Shown here in pieces: positions 17,703-27,802 of a stretch of 64,000 nt of DNA. The notes under the pieces were generated by a model. The model worked only from the letters and a program-made list of their open reading frames with translations, did not search any database and was not told the origin of the DNA. Every line of letters begins with the position of its first letter. The stretch's first letter is position 1. Position numbers and translations under genes: made by a program. This DNA comes from Chitinilyticum aquatile DSM 21506 (lineage in GTDB: Bacteria > Pseudomonadota > Gammaproteobacteria > Burkholderiales > Chitinibacteraceae): NCBI RefSeq assembly GCF_000430805.1, contig NZ_AUMS01000014.1, positions 1-64,000 of the forward strand. The letters are read 5' to 3'.

Positions 17703-17968
17703 ATCTGCACCAGTCGCAAGCCGCGCCATTAGTCGTAAACGGGATAGCCATGCGGGCTATTGACAGGGCACAATGGCGGATTGCTTATTTGATTCCGGCT
17801 GCAGCAAAGGAAACGGCGCGCACCCGGTCAATATGCCGGATGCACGCCCGAATAACGGCGAAGCCCCTTGCCTCTGCCGTGTTGTCTGGGCTGGCTTCAG
17901 GCCGCCCGTTCTTTGAAAGAGGGGTGCTACTTGCCTGTCAGAGTAAGGCCGTAGCGGTAACGCTGCTT

Positions 17969-17982
17969 TAATCCAGGTCAAG
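17969..17982. promoter_or_regulatory. Second FNR/ANR-like site
   Basis: TTAATCCAGGTCAA has the same layout and the same single deviation (TTAA for TCAA on the minus strand) as the site near ubiU. It lies about 150 bases before the gnd start and could serve that gene instead. Confidence 0.3.
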
Positions 17983-18133
17983 CTGACGGCACTTGGCCCG
18001 GGGAAACAGGATTGTTCATGGCGGAAAGACTGCATGGTCATTTCCCCGCCAGGCCGGCATGCTGCCAGTGCCACCGGAATTTTGGCTATTTTTGATTGAC
18101 GGGCACAGCCCGCAAGCACGGAGAAAACACACG

Positions 18134-19045
18134 ATGAATATTGCAATGATCGGCCTGGGCAAGATGGGCGGCAACATGGCACGCCGTTTGGCACGCGGTG
18201 GTGCAACCGTGTTCGGCTTTGATGTCAGTGCGGCAACCCGCGAACAGCTCAGTGGCGAATTTGCCAATATCCGTACGTTTGCGTCGGTTGCCGACACCAT
18301 TGCCGCCATGCCCGCCCCGCGCGTGATCTGGCTGATGCTGCCGCACGGTGAAATCAGCGAAAACACCCTGACCGAACTGAAGGGGCTGCTGAGCGCCGGT
18401 GACGTGGTTGTTGACGGTGCCAATGCGCTGTACAAGGACAGCCAGCGCCATGGCGCGGAGCTGGCCGAGGCCGGTCTGGAATTTGTCGATGCCGGTGTTT
18501 CCGGTGGCGTATGGGGTCTGGCCAACGGCTACACCATCATGCTCGGCGGCAGCAAAGACGCTGTTGCCAAGGTGCAGCCCTTTGTCGAACTGCTGGCCCC
18601 GGCCGCCGATCGCGGCTGGCTGCATTGCGGCCCGGTGGGTGCCGGTCACTACACCAAGATGGTTCACAACGGTATCGAATACGGCATGATGCAGGCCTTC
18701 GCCGAAGGCTTTGCGCTGCTGAAAGCCAAGGAAGAGCTGGAGCTGGACGTCGCCGAAATCGCCGAAGTCTGGCGTCACGGTTCGGTGGTGCGCTCCTGGC
18801 TGCTGGATCTGACGGCTGATTCGCTGGCCAAGGACAAGGAACTGGGCGAGCTGCAGCCGTTCGTGCCGGATTCCGGCGAAGGCCGCTGGACTGTTCTGGA
18901 ATCGGTCGAGCTGGGCGTTCCGACCCCGGTGATCGCCGGCGCGCTGTATGCGCGTTTCGCCAGCCGTGGCAATGACGATTACGGCATGAAGCTGCTGCAG
19001 ATGATGCGCAATGCTTTCGGTGGCCACGCTATTGCCAAGAAGTGA
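18134..19045 (+). CDS. gnd: 6-phosphogluconate dehydrogenase, decarboxylating (short NAD-type)
   Basis: A 303-residue member of the beta-hydroxyacid dehydrogenase superfamily. It starts with the Rossmann motif IAMIGLGKMGGNMARRLARGG, has the substrate-binding block DAGVSGGVWGLANGYTIMLGG, the catalytic helix CGPVGAGHYTKMVHNGIEYGMM with Lys and Asn, and EVWRHGSVVRSWLLDL. The length (about 300) is that of the YqeC/GndA-type enzyme rather than the 470-residue classical Gnd. It converts 6-phosphogluconate to ribulose 5-phosphate. GGAG lies 11 bases before ATG 18134. Single gene ended by a strong terminator. Confidence 0.88.
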   Translation: MNIAMIGLGKMGGNMARRLARGGATVFGFDVSAATREQLSGEFANIRTFASVADTIAAMPAPRVIWLMLPHGEISENTLTELKGLLSAGDVVVDGANALYKDSQRHGAELAEAGLEFVDAGVSGGVWGLANGYTIMLGGSKDAVAKVQPFVELLAPAADRGWLHCGPVGAGHYTKMVHNGIEYGMMQAFAEGFALLKAKEELELDVAEIAEVWRHGSVVRSWLLDLTADSLAKDKELGELQPFVPDSGEGRWTVLESVELGVPTPVIAGALYARFASRGNDDYGMKLLQMMRNAFGGHAIAKK

Positions 19046-19060
19046 TTGCGGCTCTGTCAT

Positions 19061-19120
19061 AGCCGGGCAATAGCTGCCCGGCTGGCAACAAAAAGCCCTG
19101 CATCTGCAGGGTTTTTTGTT
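19061..19120 (+). terminator. Double hairpin terminator after gnd
   Basis: A 9-bp hairpin AGCCGGGCA/TGCCCGGCT (19061-19083) is followed by CCCTGCA/TGCAGGG with flanking A- and T-runs (19087-19120). A palindromic element starts at the next base. Confidence 0.8.
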
Positions 19121-19168
19121 GGGTATGTCATTGCAGCCCTTTTTATTAAAGATTTTTGGTGATATACC
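19121..19168. repeat. 48-49 bp palindromic element, copy D
   Basis: Starts GGGTAT and ends ATACC; left arm TGCAGCCCTTT is close to consensus, the right arm is degraded (AAAGATTTTTGG). It follows the gnd terminator without a gap, preceded by TTTTTTGTT exactly as copy L is. Confidence 0.85.
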
Positions 19169-19180
19169 TGGTTGTGTATT

Positions 19181-21727
19181 CTAGGTGGGGCTGAGTGCCG
19201 GGTTGGCGCTTTCGGCCGGATTGAGGCGGTCACCCAGGCTGGCGAGGGAGCTCATGACTTCCTGCAATGCTTCTTCAAACTGGCTGACCTCGTGTTCGAG
19301 ATCAGCCTTGCCGCTGGCCGCAGCGTGTTCGAGCGTTTCGGCATGGCTCGCCAGCCGTGGTGCACCCAGATAGCGGCCGACCGATTTCAGCGAGTGTGCC
19401 AGCCGTTCCACTTCGGACAACTGACCGCTTTGCAGAGCCTGACGGATGTCATGTGCGGTATCGGCGTGATTGTTCATGAAATTGCGCAGCAATACGATGA
19501 AGCGCTCGGGTTTCAGCCCGACCTGATGATAGCCGTAGTCCAGATCCAGTCCCGGCAGCGTCGGCCAGCTCGTGTCTTGCCCTGCAACGGCCTGCTGCAG
19601 CTTGACGGAGCGGCTCGGGTCGAGCCAGCGGCTCAGCACGGCGTAGAGCTGTTCCGGACGGAAGGGCTTGGGGATGTGGTCGTTCATGCCGGCAGACAGG
19701 CAGCGCTCGCGGTCGCCCAGCATTGTGTGCGCCGTCATGGCGATGATGGGCAGATCGCGCAAGCGCTTGTGCGAGCGGATGTGGCGCGTGGCAATGAAGC
19801 CGTCCATTTCCGGCATCTGCAGATCCATCAGTACCGCGTGATAGCGTGATTGCTGCACGCGCTCGATGGCCACCAGGCCGTTCTCGGCGTAATCGACGTA
19901 GATGCCGCAGGCCTGCAGCAATTCTTCGGCAATCTGGCGGTTGATCGGGTTGTCTTCCACCAGCAGCACGCGCTTGCCGGCCAGCGGGTTGTCATCCTGC
20001 ACCGGCTGGGCGAGAACGGGTGGCGGGCTGTGTCCGTGCAGTGCGGTGAGCGGCGCATCCTGGTCGGCGAGGTCGAAATCCAGCGTGAACAGGAAAGTGC
20101 TGCCTTCGCCCGGTGTGCTTTCGACGCTGATTTCGCCACCCAGCATGTGTACCAGTTCGCGGCAGATGGCCAGGCCCAGACCAGTGCCGCCATAGCGGCG
20201 GGCAATCGATTCGTCCGCCTGCGTGAAGGCCTGGAAGAGATCGGCCTTGTGTTCGTCGGCGATGCCGATACCGGTGTCGGTGACGGCAAAGCGCAGCGAT
20301 ACCTGTTCCCCGTCGCGCTCAAGGCAGCGCACCTGCATGGTGATGCTGCCGCTGGCGGTGAACTTGATGGCATTGTTGCCCAGATTGAGCAGAATCTGCC
20401 GCAGGCGCAGCGGGTCGCCCATCAGATGGCGCGGTACATCGTCGGCGATATCGATTTGCAGGCGCAGATTCTTGCCGGCGGCCTTCAGCGAGAGGATGTT
20501 GACGAGCCCCTTGAGCAGGTCGTCCAGATCGAAGTGCAGGTATTCGATGCCAAGCTTGCCGGCCTCGATTTTCGAATAATCCAGTACATCGTCGATGACG
20601 CCCAGCAGCGCATCGGTGGCGTGCTGGATCTTGATGACATAATCCTGCTGCTTGTCGTTGAGCGCGGTCTGGTTCAGCAGGTTGGCGAGGCCGATGATGG
20701 CGTTCATCGGCGTGCGGATTTCATGGCTCATGCGGGCGAGAAAGTCCGATTTCACCCGGTTGGCTTCTTCGGCCTGCCGCGCGACCTCCTTCAGGCTGTT
20801 CATCCATTTGACGACCATGTGGTAGCCGAGGAAGGACATGGCAACCAGCAGCGTACCCATCACCCAGTACACGGCCAGCGACGAGCTTTCCGCCATGGTG
20901 GCGACCGTCTGCCAGTCCACATTGCTGCCGGGCTGGCTGGCGGCTGCCGCTGCGTGGTGGCTCAGGTAGAACGACAGGCTCAGAAACAGAAATACGCCGC
21001 CCATCATCAGTGCCGTAACCAGCAGGAGCGCATTCTTGTTCAGCGACAGGGTGTGGTTTTGCCGGTTTTTCAGCAGTGCCTGGTCGCGCCAGCGTGCCAC
21101 CCGGGTGCTGCACAGCGCCATCGGCGGTGCGACGGTGAGCATCAGCTGCAGGAAGCCGCCCACCCACCAGCCTTGCCAGATGGCAAATGCGTCCTTGATG
21201 CCCAGGCCGTTGGTGTACACCCAGATCAGCGCACCCAGCGAACTGAAGATCGCACAGAAAAATGCCAGCAGCGTGAAGAGCAGGATATTGCTCAGCCCGC
21301 GGGCGTTGTAAACCTGGATGACATGGTAGGTGACGGCAAATGCGGCAAAACCCAGCGGATCGGCAAAGGAGAAGACCAGTCCCCAGCCCAGTGGCATGCC
21401 GGAATACAGTGCGCTCGCCAGGGTGGCAATGAAGGCGGGGATGGCGCCCCACCAGAAACCGAACCAGATGCTCCACAGCAGGCAAAGCGTCAGCGGCGGG
21501 TAGAAGGTCGCGAAAATCTGGTAGCCGCCAATATCGAGCGGCACACCGAACCATTTCAGCTCCGTACAGACGATGGAGAGGCTAATCCCGAGCAGGAGCG
21601 AGAACAGCCACAGGCTGCCCAGCCCCCAGCGCTGTGCGGGCGAAGCGTAGTGATAGGCATCGGTAAAGGGGACGGGCTGGAAAAGGCCGGCGGGTGTGGT
21701 GATTGCGGAGGTAACCGGAGTCGTCAT
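19181..21727 (-). CDS. Hybrid sensor histidine kinase (membrane sensor, HisKA, HATPase, REC, HPt)
   Basis: An 848-residue inner-membrane phosphorelay kinase. Residues about 35-320 form a MASE1-like sensor with roughly eight hydrophobic helices. HisKA has His335 in [14 protein letters not shown]; the ATPase domain follows ([24 protein letters not shown], about 440-555). The receiver domain (585-705) has phospho-acceptor Asp635 in [13 protein letters not shown], and the C-terminal HPt domain has His778 in [13 protein letters not shown]. All four phosphotransfer steps are thus in one chain. No output regulator lies next to it, so the signal and target are unknown. It is a monocistronic gene. Confidence 0.93.
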   Translation of the reverse strand: MTTPVTSAITTPAGLFQPVPFTDAYHYASPAQRWGLGSLWLFSLLLGISLSIVCTELKWFGVPLDIGGYQIFATFYPPLTLCLLWSIWFGFWWGAIPAFIATLASALYSGMPLGWGLVFSFADPLGFAAFAVTYHVIQVYNARGLSNILLFTLLAFFCAIFSSLGALIWVYTNGLGIKDAFAIWQGWWVGGFLQLMLTVAPPMALCSTRVARWRDQALLKNRQNHTLSLNKNALLLVTALMMGGVFLFLSLSFYLSHHAAAAASQPGSNVDWQTVATMAESSSLAVYWVMGTLLVAMSFLGYHMVVKWMNSLKEVARQAEEANRVKSDFLARMSHEIRTPMNAIIGLANLLNQTALNDKQQDYVIKIQHATDALLGVIDDVLDYSKIEAGKLGIEYLHFDLDDLLKGLVNILSLKAAGKNLRLQIDIADDVPRHLMGDPLRLRQILLNLGNNAIKFTASGSITMQVRCLERDGEQVSLRFAVTDTGIGIADEHKADLFQAFTQADESIARRYGGTGLGLAICRELVHMLGGEISVESTPGEGSTFLFTLDFDLADQDAPLTALHGHSPPPVLAQPVQDDNPLAGKRVLLVEDNPINRQIAEELLQACGIYVDYAENGLVAIERVQQSRYHAVLMDLQMPEMDGFIATRHIRSHKRLRDLPIIAMTAHTMLGDRERCLSAGMNDHIPKPFRPEQLYAVLSRWLDPSRSVKLQQAVAGQDTSWPTLPGLDLDYGYHQVGLKPERFIVLLRNFMNNHADTAHDIRQALQSGQLSEVERLAHSLKSVGRYLGAPRLASHAETLEHAAASGKADLEHEVSQFEEALQEVMSSLASLGDRLNPAESANPALSPT

Positions 21728-21847
21728 GTCATGCCCTTTCTGTAGGCACTTTTACATTTGCAATCGTATTTCATTCAGTCTGAGTAAGTGCTGGGCAATA
21801 ATATGTCATCAGGCGGGTGTTTTGTCGATTTTCATCCTTGTTCTTGC

Positions 21848-21877
21848 AACAAAAAAGCCCGGCGGAGCCGGGCTTTG
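21848..21877 (-). terminator. Terminator of ubiK
   Basis: Stem AAAGCCCGGC/GCCGGGCTTT with a 3-base loop; on the minus strand it is followed by TTTTTTGTTG. It lies 20 bases beyond the ubiK stop. Confidence 0.8.
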
Positions 21878-21894
21878 GGGCTGGCATGGCTGCC

Positions 21895-22155
21895 TTACAG
21901 CGCATCCTGCGGGTTGTTGGCGTGCAGGCGACTTTCCAGTTCGGCGATGCGCCTCTCCAGCTCGGAGAGCTTTTCGCGGCTGCGAACCAGGATTTCCTGC
22001 TGCGTTTCGAATTCTTCGCGGGTGACGAGATCCATTTTGGTGAAGGCGCTGGACATCATGGCGCGCACATTCTTTTCCACATCCTTGGCCGGACTGGCTG
22101 CAATGACGTCGGAGATCTTTCCGGCGATTTCATCAAACAGTTTTTCCTTCAGCAT
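21895..22155 (-). CDS. ubiK: Ubiquinone biosynthesis accessory factor UbiK (BMFP family)
   Basis: An 86-residue helical protein of the BMFP/YqiC family. It begins MLKEKLFDEIAGKISDVIA and ends in a coiled coil, LSELERRIAELESRLHA (about 58-76), which drives trimerisation in relatives. UbiK supports the soluble Ubi complex and binds UbiJ and membranes. The start at 22155 is preceded by AGGAG. It is divergent from glnK, with the sigma54 promoter between them. Confidence 0.9.
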   Translation of the reverse strand: MLKEKLFDEIAGKISDVIAASPAKDVEKNVRAMMSSAFTKMDLVTREEFETQQEILVRSREKLSELERRIAELESRLHANNPQDAL

Positions 22156-22225
22156 GGGGTGCTCCTGACAGGTGTTCGGGGTTGACCGACTTGCAGTGTA
22201 GCAGAGCATCCCGTTTTTTCGTCGC

Positions 22226-22242
22226 CGCACCATGCTGGTGCG
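22226..22242. promoter_or_regulatory. Candidate NtrC (NRI) binding site
   Basis: CGCACCATGCTGGTGCG is a palindrome matching the NtrC consensus TGCACC-N5-GGTGCA except at the outermost bases. It lies about 100 bases upstream of the sigma54 promoter of glnK-amtB, a typical enhancer distance. Confidence 0.65.
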
Positions 22243-22333
22243 CAGGGTGTTCCGCGCAGTCTGCTGCTGCGCCATTGCAGTGCTGTCCAGGTGATTTGTT
22301 TGTGCAAGTGCATGATTATTATTGAAATAATAG

Positions 22334-22729
<396 letters not shown>

Positions 22730-22757
22730 CCAGAACAAGCCAATCAGGAGAATGAGC

Positions 22758-24272
22758 ATGATGAAGAAACTACTCGCCGCCTGCGCTCTGGCAGCGGCAA
22801 TGCTGGGCGTAGCTCCGGCCTGGGCGGATGACAGCGCCAGCGCGGCATCTACAGTTGAAACCCTTGCTGCTTCAGTGGTGGCCGATGCTTCGGCTCCGGC
22901 TGTCGCTCCGGCCGCCGCCAGCGAAGCCGTTGCTGCTGCTGCGCCGGCCGCCCCCACCGTGACAATCAACAAGGGCGACAACAGCTGGCTGATGGTCTGC
23001 GCCGCACTGGTGGTCCTGATGTCCATCCCCGGCCTGGCGCTGTTCTACGGTGGCCTGGTACGCAGCAAGAACATGCTTTCCGTGCTGATGCAGGTATTCA
23101 CCGTGTTCTCGCTGATCAGCGTGCTGTGGGTGATCTATGGCTATTCGCTGGCGTTTACCGAGGGCAATGCCTTCTTCGGCAGCTTCTCCAAGCTGTTGCT
23201 GAAAGGCGTGACGCCGGATTCGATTGCCGCGACCTTCAACAAGGGCATCGGGGTATCCGAGTTGATCTACGTGGCCTTCCAGGGCGCGTTTGCCGCCATT
23301 ACCTGCGGTCTGATCGTCGGCTCCTTTGCCGAGCGCATCAAGTTCTCGGCCGTGCTGGTGTTCTGCGTGATCTGGTTCACCTTCTCCTATATCCCGGTTG
23401 CCCACATGGTGTGGTACTGGGCTGGCCCGGATGCGTACACCAGCGCAGATGCGGCTGCAGCCGCGACCAAGACCGCAGGCTTCCTGTTCCAGGACGGTGC
23501 GCTCGACTTCGCTGGCGGGACCGTCGTGCACATCAATGCCGCGATTGCCGGCCTGGTGGGTGCGTACTTTGTCGGCAAGCGCGTTGGTTACGGCCGTGAT
23601 GCCATGACCCCGCACAGTCTGACCATGACCATGATCGGTGCCTCCCTGCTGTGGTTCGGCTGGTTCGGTTTCAACGCCGGCTCCGCGCTGGAAGCCAACG
23701 GCACGGCCGCTCTGGCCTTCATCAACACCTGGGCGGCTCCGGCTGCGGCGGCGCTGTCCTGGACCATTGCCGAATGGTGCCTGAAGGGCAAGCCCTCGCT
23801 GCTGGGCGCGGCATCCGGCGCGGTGGCAGGTCTGGTCGTGATTACCCCGGCTGCCGGTTTTGTCGGTGTCGGTGGTGGCCTGATCATGGGCCTGATCGCC
23901 GGTGTGGCGGGTCTGTGGGGCGTGCATGGCCTGAAGCGCCTGCTGGGCGCCGATGACAGCCTGGACGTGTTCGGCGTGCATGGCGTGTGCGGGATTCTGG
24001 GGGCGCTGCTGACCGCGGTGTTTGCCAGCCCCGATCTCGGTGGCACCGGTGTGTGGGACTATGTTGCCAACGGCGTGGCTTCGGGTTATTCGATCTGGGG
24101 TCAGCTGAAGATCCAGGCCATCGGCGTCGTGCTGACCATTGTCTGGTCCGGCGTGGTGGCAGCGATTGCCTACAAGCTGGTTGATCTGGCTATCGGCCTG
24201 CGCGTGAAGGAAGACGAAGAACGCGAAGGTCTGGATGTCACCAGCCACGGCGAAAAGGCCTACAACATGTAA
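22758..24272 (+). CDS. amtB: Ammonium transporter AmtB
   Basis: A 504-residue inner-membrane ammonium channel. A signal peptide (MKKLLAACALAAAMLG, cleavage near AWA) is followed by an unusual Ala/Val/Pro-rich spacer of about 50 residues before the first channel helix (GDNSWLMVCAALVVLMSIPGLALFYGG, start and end GDNSW and FYGG). Pore features are present: YIPVAHMVW (first twin His) and DVFGVHGVCGILG (second). The C-terminal tail VKEDEEREGLDVTSHGEKAYNM contains the GlnK-docking motif. ATG 22758 is 7 bases after GGAG; ATGs at 22752 and 22761 are close alternatives. Confidence 0.95.
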   Translation: MMKKLLAACALAAAMLGVAPAWADDSASAASTVETLAASVVADASAPAVAPAAASEAVAAAAPAAPTVTINKGDNSWLMVCAALVVLMSIPGLALFYGGLVRSKNMLSVLMQVFTVFSLISVLWVIYGYSLAFTEGNAFFGSFSKLLLKGVTPDSIAATFNKGIGVSELIYVAFQGAFAAITCGLIVGSFAERIKFSAVLVFCVIWFTFSYIPVAHMVWYWAGPDAYTSADAAAAATKTAGFLFQDGALDFAGGTVVHINAAIAGLVGAYFVGKRVGYGRDAMTPHSLTMTMIGASLLWFGWFGFNAGSALEANGTAALAFINTWAAPAAAALSWTIAEWCLKGKPSLLGAASGAVAGLVVITPAAGFVGVGGGLIMGLIAGVAGLWGVHGLKRLLGADDSLDVFGVHGVCGILGALLTAVFASPDLGGTGVWDYVANGVASGYSIWGQLKIQAIGVVLTIVWSGVVAAIAYKLVDLAIGLRVKEDEEREGLDVTSHGEKAYNM

Positions 24273-24292
24273 GCAGCAAGCGCGCTGCAACG

Positions 24293-24323
24293 AACAAAAC
24301 CCGCCTCTCGGCGGGGTTTGTTT
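24293..24323. terminator. Terminator after amtB
   Basis: Stem AAACCCGCC/GGCGGGGTTT with a TCTC loop followed by TGTTTTAT; the flanking AACAAA/TTTGTT extends the pairing. Confidence 0.75.
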
Positions 24324-24334
24324 TATGCATTGCC

Positions 24335-24383
24335 ATGTATATGCATGCAGCCATTTATTGTGAAAGGCTGCAGGTAAATACCC
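24335..24383. repeat. 48-49 bp palindromic element, copy E
   Basis: Starts ATGTAT like copies B and H, ends AATACCC; arms GCAGCCATTT and GAAAGGCTGC. It lies between the amtB terminator and the stop codon of the convergent YkgJ-like gene. Confidence 0.85.
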
Positions 24384-24386
24384 TTG

Positions 24387-24644
24387 CTAGTTTGGCCGTG
24401 TTGCGGTTTCGAGTTCGGTGAGCCAGGCCAGCGCCTCCTGACGATTGCTGCCGCACATCTCTGCGGATGGCTGCAGGCCGCTGCAACAGGCCGGGCGCCC
24501 CGGCTGGCCGAAAATCCGGCAGCGCAGCTCGTCGTCGAGCTGCGCACAGGCGACTCCCGCCGGTTTGCCGTGCGGATGGCCGGGAATGGGGCTGGAAATC
24601 GAGGGTGCGGTGCAGCACGCGCCACAGTGGGGTCGGCAATCCAT
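24387..24644 (-). CDS. YkgJ-type cysteine-cluster protein
   Basis: An 85-residue protein with the Cys pattern of the YkgJ/UPF0153 family: [13 protein letters not shown] near the N-terminus, then [22 protein letters not shown] and MCG. These eight or so Cys probably bind a metal or Fe-S cluster; the function is unknown. The start MDCRPHCG (24644) was chosen because homology begins there. The longer upstream frame overlaps the ankyrin gene and looks spurious. Confidence 0.8.
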   Translation of the reverse strand: MDCRPHCGACCTAPSISSPIPGHPHGKPAGVACAQLDDELRCRIFGQPGRPACCSGLQPSAEMCGSNRQEALAWLTELETATRPN

Positions 24645-24723
24645 GATGGTTCCACAGACAGAAAGTCCGGCATGGTAGCGTGTTCGTCGACCGGGTGCAG
24701 GGCCATTCGGCCAGCGGCCAGGC

Positions 24724-25689
24724 CTAGCCGTTGCTGCTGCGCTGCGCCGGATGGGGCGTGGCCGTTTTCGGGAAGGGTACCGCTCCGTGCCAGTCCGCCT
24801 CGCGTTCGCAGGCAGAGCTGGCTTCGTCCAGCAATTGCGCCAGCCTGGCATGCTCAGCAGGTACCAGATCCAGTGCCGTTTTGCCCGCGTGGTTTGCCTG
24901 CAGCGGACTGGCGCCGAATTCCAGCAGGCGCAGTACGGTACCGACATGGCCATTGGCCGCCGCCTTGTGCAGGGCACTCCAGCCATCAGCGCTGACGGCG
25001 TTGACGCCGGCACCCTCGCGCAGCAGCAGCGCACAGGCGCGCTCTTCACCGCGACTGGCGGCCAGCATCAGTGGCGTGATGCCCTTGTCACTGCGAACGT
25101 TGGGATTGATGCCATGGCCGAGCAGCAGGGCCATCACCGGCACATGGCCCTGCAGGGCAGCCCAGTGCAGGCCCTGATAGCCGTCCGAATCACAGGCGCT
25201 GGCGCTGGCATTCTGCTGCAGCAGGCGCGCGACCTCTTCGGTGCGGCCTTGATGGCAAGCACGGATCAGTGCCGTCCAGCCTTGCTCGTCACGGCGTTCC
25301 TGGCTGGCCTGCCGGCTTGCACCAAAATGCAGCACAGTGCTGCTGTGCTTGCCTGCGGGGGCGGAATCCGTTGCCGAAAACCGTGTGGGGGCAGACGGGA
25401 TGGTGTGCATGTCCGGTTCTCCCGCCCACGGGTCGCTCTCATCCGCTGTGGCCCCCGACAATGCAGCCCAGGCAATCGACAGGCGCATCAGTTCCTGTCC
25501 GACTTCGGGCGGAAAACCCTGGCGGCCCGGCTGCTCCATGATGATCAATTCATCGAGATAGCCCGTCAGCGCGTCGCTTCCCCAGCGCTCGGCAATGCGC
25601 TCGGCAATGTGCGGGTAGCGTTGCTGCAATTCATGCGGCACCAGTTCCGGATGGCCGATGGCAGTGAGAAGCGCGCTGAGCTGGGGCAA
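24724..25689 (-). CDS. Ankyrin-repeat protein with shared N-terminal domain
   Basis: About 321 residues. The N-terminal domain ([11 protein letters not shown], then [42 protein letters not shown], shown here only by its ends YLDEL and LMRLS) also occurs in the plus-strand gene at 31466. Five ankyrin repeats follow: [60 protein letters not shown] and KTALDLV. The start is uncertain: TTG 25689 has a well-placed GGAG and aligns with the paralogue, while ATG 25746 would add 19 residues. No signal peptide. Probably a cytosolic protein-binding scaffold; the partner is unknown. Confidence 0.85.
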   Translation of the reverse strand: MPQLSALLTAIGHPELVPHELQQRYPHIAERIAERWGSDALTGYLDELIIMEQPGRQGFPPEVGQELMRLSIAWAALSGATADESDPWAGEPDMHTIPSAPTRFSATDSAPAGKHSSTVLHFGASRQASQERRDEQGWTALIRACHQGRTEEVARLLQQNASASACDSDGYQGLHWAALQGHVPVMALLLGHGINPNVRSDKGITPLMLAASRGEERACALLLREGAGVNAVSADGWSALHKAAANGHVGTVLRLLEFGASPLQANHAGKTALDLVPAEHARLAQLLDEASSACEREADWHGAVPFPKTATPHPAQRSSNG

Positions 25690-25858
25690 GGGAGTACTCC
25701 GGAGGTTTGGCGGGATATGCCAAAAGAGTACCGGCCCGGCCTCCACGCTTCTGTGGAGGAATGCCTGCCGCCGTCGTTAAAAATACCTTTGCAGCCGCAA
25801 TGGCGGGCGTCGATGCAGGCATAATCGCAGCTTCCCGTCAGCATTTAGCGAGGTTTCC

Positions 25859-26272
25859 ATGCAAGCCCGTCTCAGCCTCATTACCCTCGGTGTTGCCGAT
25901 CTGCCGGCGGCTAGGGCGTTCTACCAGCGGCTCGGTTTCAGCGAACTGCCGGAAAGCCAGGAGAGCGTGGCCTTTCTGCGCCTGCAGAATGGCCTGCTGC
26001 TGTCCCTGTACGGGCGGGCCGCGCTGGCTGAGGATGCCGGTGTGCCGGACGATGGCCAGGGCTTCCCGCGTTTCAGCCTGGCGCACAATGTGGGCTCGCC
26101 GGCGGAAGTGGATGCCGTGCTGGCCGAGGCTGTCGCGGCGGGCGCCAGGCTGGTCAAGGCTGGCCAGTCCGTTTTCTGGGGGGGGTATAGCGGCTATTTC
26201 GCCGATCCGGACGGCTTTCTGTGGGAGGTGGCGTTCAATCCCTTCATGGATCTCACCGGAGCTGCGGCATGA
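25859..26272 (+). CDS. VOC-family (glyoxalase/bleomycin-resistance fold) protein
   Basis: A 137-residue protein with one pair of beta-alpha-beta-beta-beta units: SLITLGVADLPAARAFYQRLGF and SGYFADPDGFLWEVAFNP. The Glu in LWEV is the usual metal ligand. The substrate is unknown. The stop overlaps the ATG of the following acetyltransferase gene (ATGA), so the two are coupled. Confidence 0.88.
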   Translation: MQARLSLITLGVADLPAARAFYQRLGFSELPESQESVAFLRLQNGLLLSLYGRAALAEDAGVPDDGQGFPRFSLAHNVGSPAEVDAVLAEAVAAGARLVKAGQSVFWGGYSGYFADPDGFLWEVAFNPFMDLTGAAA

Positions 26273-26709
26273 GCAATCTTCGCCGCATGCAGGAAAGCGA
26301 CCTGCCGCTGATCGCCCGCCTGTTCCGGCAGACCTTCAATGCGCCGCCGTGGAATGACGAGTGGCGCGATGATGCCCATGCGCAGCGCTATCTCGCCGGT
26401 CTGTTTGCCAACCCGCAGGCGCGCTGCTGGGTGCTGCTCGATGGCGGCAAGCCCTGCGGTGCGCTGTTCGGGCACCGGCGTGACTGGTGGAGCGGCGACG
26501 AATGTTTCATCGATGAATGCTTTGTCATTCCTGGCCTGCAGGGCAACGGCCTTGGCCGCGTGCTGGTCGATGGCGTGCAGGACGAACTGCGCGCGGAAGG
26601 CGTGGAACTGCTGTCGTTGCTGACCATACGGCAGTTGCCGGCGGCCGGGTTTTACCGGCATCTCGGCTTCCAGGCACAACCGGACTGCCATCTGTTCTGG
26701 CGGCGCTGA
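26269..26709 (+). CDS. GNAT-family N-acetyltransferase
   Basis: A 146-residue acetyltransferase. The N-terminus LRRMQESDLPLIARLFRQTF, the acetyl-CoA loop VIPGLQGNGLGRVLVDGVQD (Q/R-x-x-G-x-G/A motif) and AAGFYRHLGFQ are typical. The acceptor substrate is unknown. It overlaps the upstream VOC gene by 4 bases; a bidirectional terminator follows. Confidence 0.88.
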   Translation: MSNLRRMQESDLPLIARLFRQTFNAPPWNDEWRDDAHAQRYLAGLFANPQARCWVLLDGGKPCGALFGHRRDWWSGDECFIDECFVIPGLQGNGLGRVLVDGVQDELRAEGVELLSLLTIRQLPAAGFYRHLGFQAQPDCHLFWRR

Positions 26710-26725
26710 TCCGGCGGCGAATGCA

Positions 26726-26756
26726 AAAAGACCGTGCCTGCTGGCACGGTCTTTGT
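26726..26756. terminator. Bidirectional terminator
   Basis: Stem AAAGACCGTGCC/GGCACGGTCTTT with a TGCT loop between the convergent acetyltransferase and zinc-ribbon genes. Confidence 0.8.
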
Positions 26757-26785
26757 CATTGCGGCAGTGCTTGGCCGGAAGTGGA

Positions 26786-27748
<963 letters not shown>

Positions 27749-27802
27749 GGTGTTGTCCTGGGTAAGTGTGCTGATGATATGGAATGGAAAGACCGGTCCG
27801 GT

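Larger units (their letters stand above)
17626..18133. other. Intergenic region between divergent ubiU and gnd
   Basis: About 500 bases without a convincing gene. It holds two FNR/ANR-like sites described separately. Open frames on both strands lack homology, a ribosome-binding site and consistent codon use. The sequence is slightly less GC-rich toward the gnd side. Confidence 0.5.

Noticed and set aside
17757-18206. 149-residue open frame on the minus strand between ubiU and gnd
   Set aside because: No homology, no ribosome-binding site, overlaps the gnd start and the FNR-like site; composition looks non-coding.
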